DNA of 35,365 bases, from the NCBI RefSeq assembly GCF_000003605.2, contig NW_003125193.1, forward strand, positions 1 to 35,365, written 5' to 3'. Below, one piece after another: positions 35,092 through 35,365 of this stretch (its first letter is position 1; each line of letters opens with the position of its first letter). Under the pieces are notes generated by a model. The model made no database searches and had not been told where the DNA came from. It saw only the letters and a list, made by a program, of their open reading frames with translations. This stretch comes from Saccoglossus kowalevskii (Eukaryota; Hemichordata; Enteropneusta; Harrimaniidae). Both the position numbers and the translations under genes were made by a program.

Positions 35092-35365
35092 CTTCCCAGT
35101 CCAACAATATGGCATTTATCTTCCCAGTCCAACAATATGGCATTGATCTACCCAGTCCAACAAGATTGCATTTATCTACCCAGTCCAACAATATGGCATT
35201 TATCTACCCAGTCCAACAATATGGCATTGATCTACCCAGTTCAACAAGATTGCATTTATCTACCCAGTTCAACAATATGGCATTTATCTTCCCAGTCCAA
35301 CAATATGGCATTGATCAACCCAGTCCAACGAGATGGCATTGATCTACCCAGTTCAACGATATGGC
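35092..35365. repeat. Array continuing past the window end
   Basis: Ordinary units follow the C end as at 17083-17310. The last units have private changes (TTGATCAACCC, CAACGAGATGG, GTTCAACGATATGG). The window stops inside a unit, so the right boundary of the array is not seen. Confidence 0.85.

Larger units (their letters stand above)
1..35365. repeat. 28-bp tandem satellite array, whole window
   Basis: A unit of 28 bases repeats without interruption from the first base to the last, about 1,260 copies, all in the same orientation. Seen on the + strand, the conserved core is GGCATT, ATCT, CCCAGT and CAACAA. The variable sites are TTT or TTG before ATC, T, A or C before CCC, GTCC or GTTC, and AATATGG, AAGATGG or AAGATTG at the unit junction. 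The consensus has 11 G+C of 28, with 8 C to 3 G, and no CpG. No flanking single-copy DNA is present, so the array is longer than the window. Its lack of genes, its uniform orientation and its kilobase modules fit a eukaryotic satellite or large minisatellite. Chromosomal location and species cannot be inferred from the sequence. Confidence 0.98.

Noticed and set aside
1-35365. CRISPR array
   Set aside because: Units of 28 bp touch directly with no spacers, copy number is far beyond a CRISPR array, and no cas gene or leader is present.
1-35365. Telomeric or simple-sequence repeat
   Set aside because: The unit is 28 bp and contains no TTAGGG-like or other short internal period.
1-35365. Hairpin-forming inverted repeats (CAAT-ATGGC-ATTG) as RNA or attachment-site structures
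   Set aside because: Arms are only 4 bp and occur in every TTG unit by consensus; no longer inverted repeat was seen.
1-35365. tRNA, rRNA or small RNA genes
   Set aside because: No stretch departs from the 28-bp rhythm for long enough to hold one.
1-35365. Assignment to a named species or known satellite family
   Set aside because: I do not securely recognise the unit, and there is no flanking single-copy sequence; a database search with the consensus would be needed.

Overview
The whole window, 1-35365, is the inside of one tandem array of a 28-bp unit. The unit reads GGCATT(T/G)ATCT(T/A/C)CCCAG, then T(C/T)CAACAA(T/G)A(T/TT); about 1,260 units lie head to tail in one orientation. The array runs off both ends of the window. 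I see no protein gene, RNA gene, transposon, inserted unique DNA, origin or recognisable promoter. Open frames of 60-264 codons occur throughout on both strands, but they follow from the repeat. Because 28 is not a multiple of 3, every + frame reads the same circular 28-residue peptide. Most + frames end where a unit carries TTGATC, which gives CAT-TGA in one frame of three.

The organism cannot be named from this. A 28-bp, AT-leaning (consensus about 39% GC), CpG-free satellite at least 35 kb long, with higher-order structure, points to nuclear DNA of a eukaryote, probably one with CpG methylation. This is inference; no single-copy sequence is present to test it.

The array is not a uniform run. 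It is a mosaic of kilobase modules, each recognised by rare diagnostic variants at fixed internal spacing. Module alpha has landmarks L (ATGGATCTACC), G (CTGTCC after TTCC), M (GCACTTATC), N (GATCGC), then CTATATGG and AAAATGG. Module beta has S (GTCGAAC), K (ACTCAG), D (GTTTAAC) and C (ATGTCATT). Module gamma has B (GGCGGTG), J (ATGGATTG, followed by CCACCGAG), TATATTCC, sometimes Q (CCAAAAAGATTG), then E (GTTCACC). Module delta has CTATATGG, A (GTGTAACATAATGG), H (ATATAGC), I (AAGATGCAT) and a J form followed by CCACCCAG. Spacings repeat to the base: K-D 257 and D-C 262; B-J 110 and B-TATATTCC 313; E-A 616, A-H 204, H-I 195 and A-J 597; L-G 291, G-M 99, M-N 220 and N-CTATATGG 277. Where a copy differs, the difference is usually a whole number of 28-bp units.

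Layout: 1-1810, E/delta fragments with small duplications. 1811-2340, beta 1. 3201-5248, gamma+delta. 5249-6540, beta and gamma pieces around a degenerate patch (5641-5815). 6541-7740, a subdomain lacking TTTATCTTCC units. 7943-8691, beta 2. 9231-9840, delta. 9841-12107, TTTATCTTCC-rich units and alpha pieces. 12460-12853, a degenerate zone. 12854-15062, gamma+delta. About 14920-19950, two tandem 2,515-bp copies of alpha+beta. 19951-22473, gamma/alpha/delta pieces. 22474-23700, gamma. 24179-26960, two alpha copies 1,835 bp apart around an error-like patch. 27324-29325, alpha, E and beta pieces with a 476/478-bp duplication. 29653-31264, gamma+delta. 31707-32226, beta 5. 32480-33460, gamma. 33660-35365, copied gamma, alpha and beta fragments.

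No genes work together here. The interest lies in how the array evolved (in-register unequal exchange or conversion, kilobase block amplification) and in whether a few patches are assembly errors.
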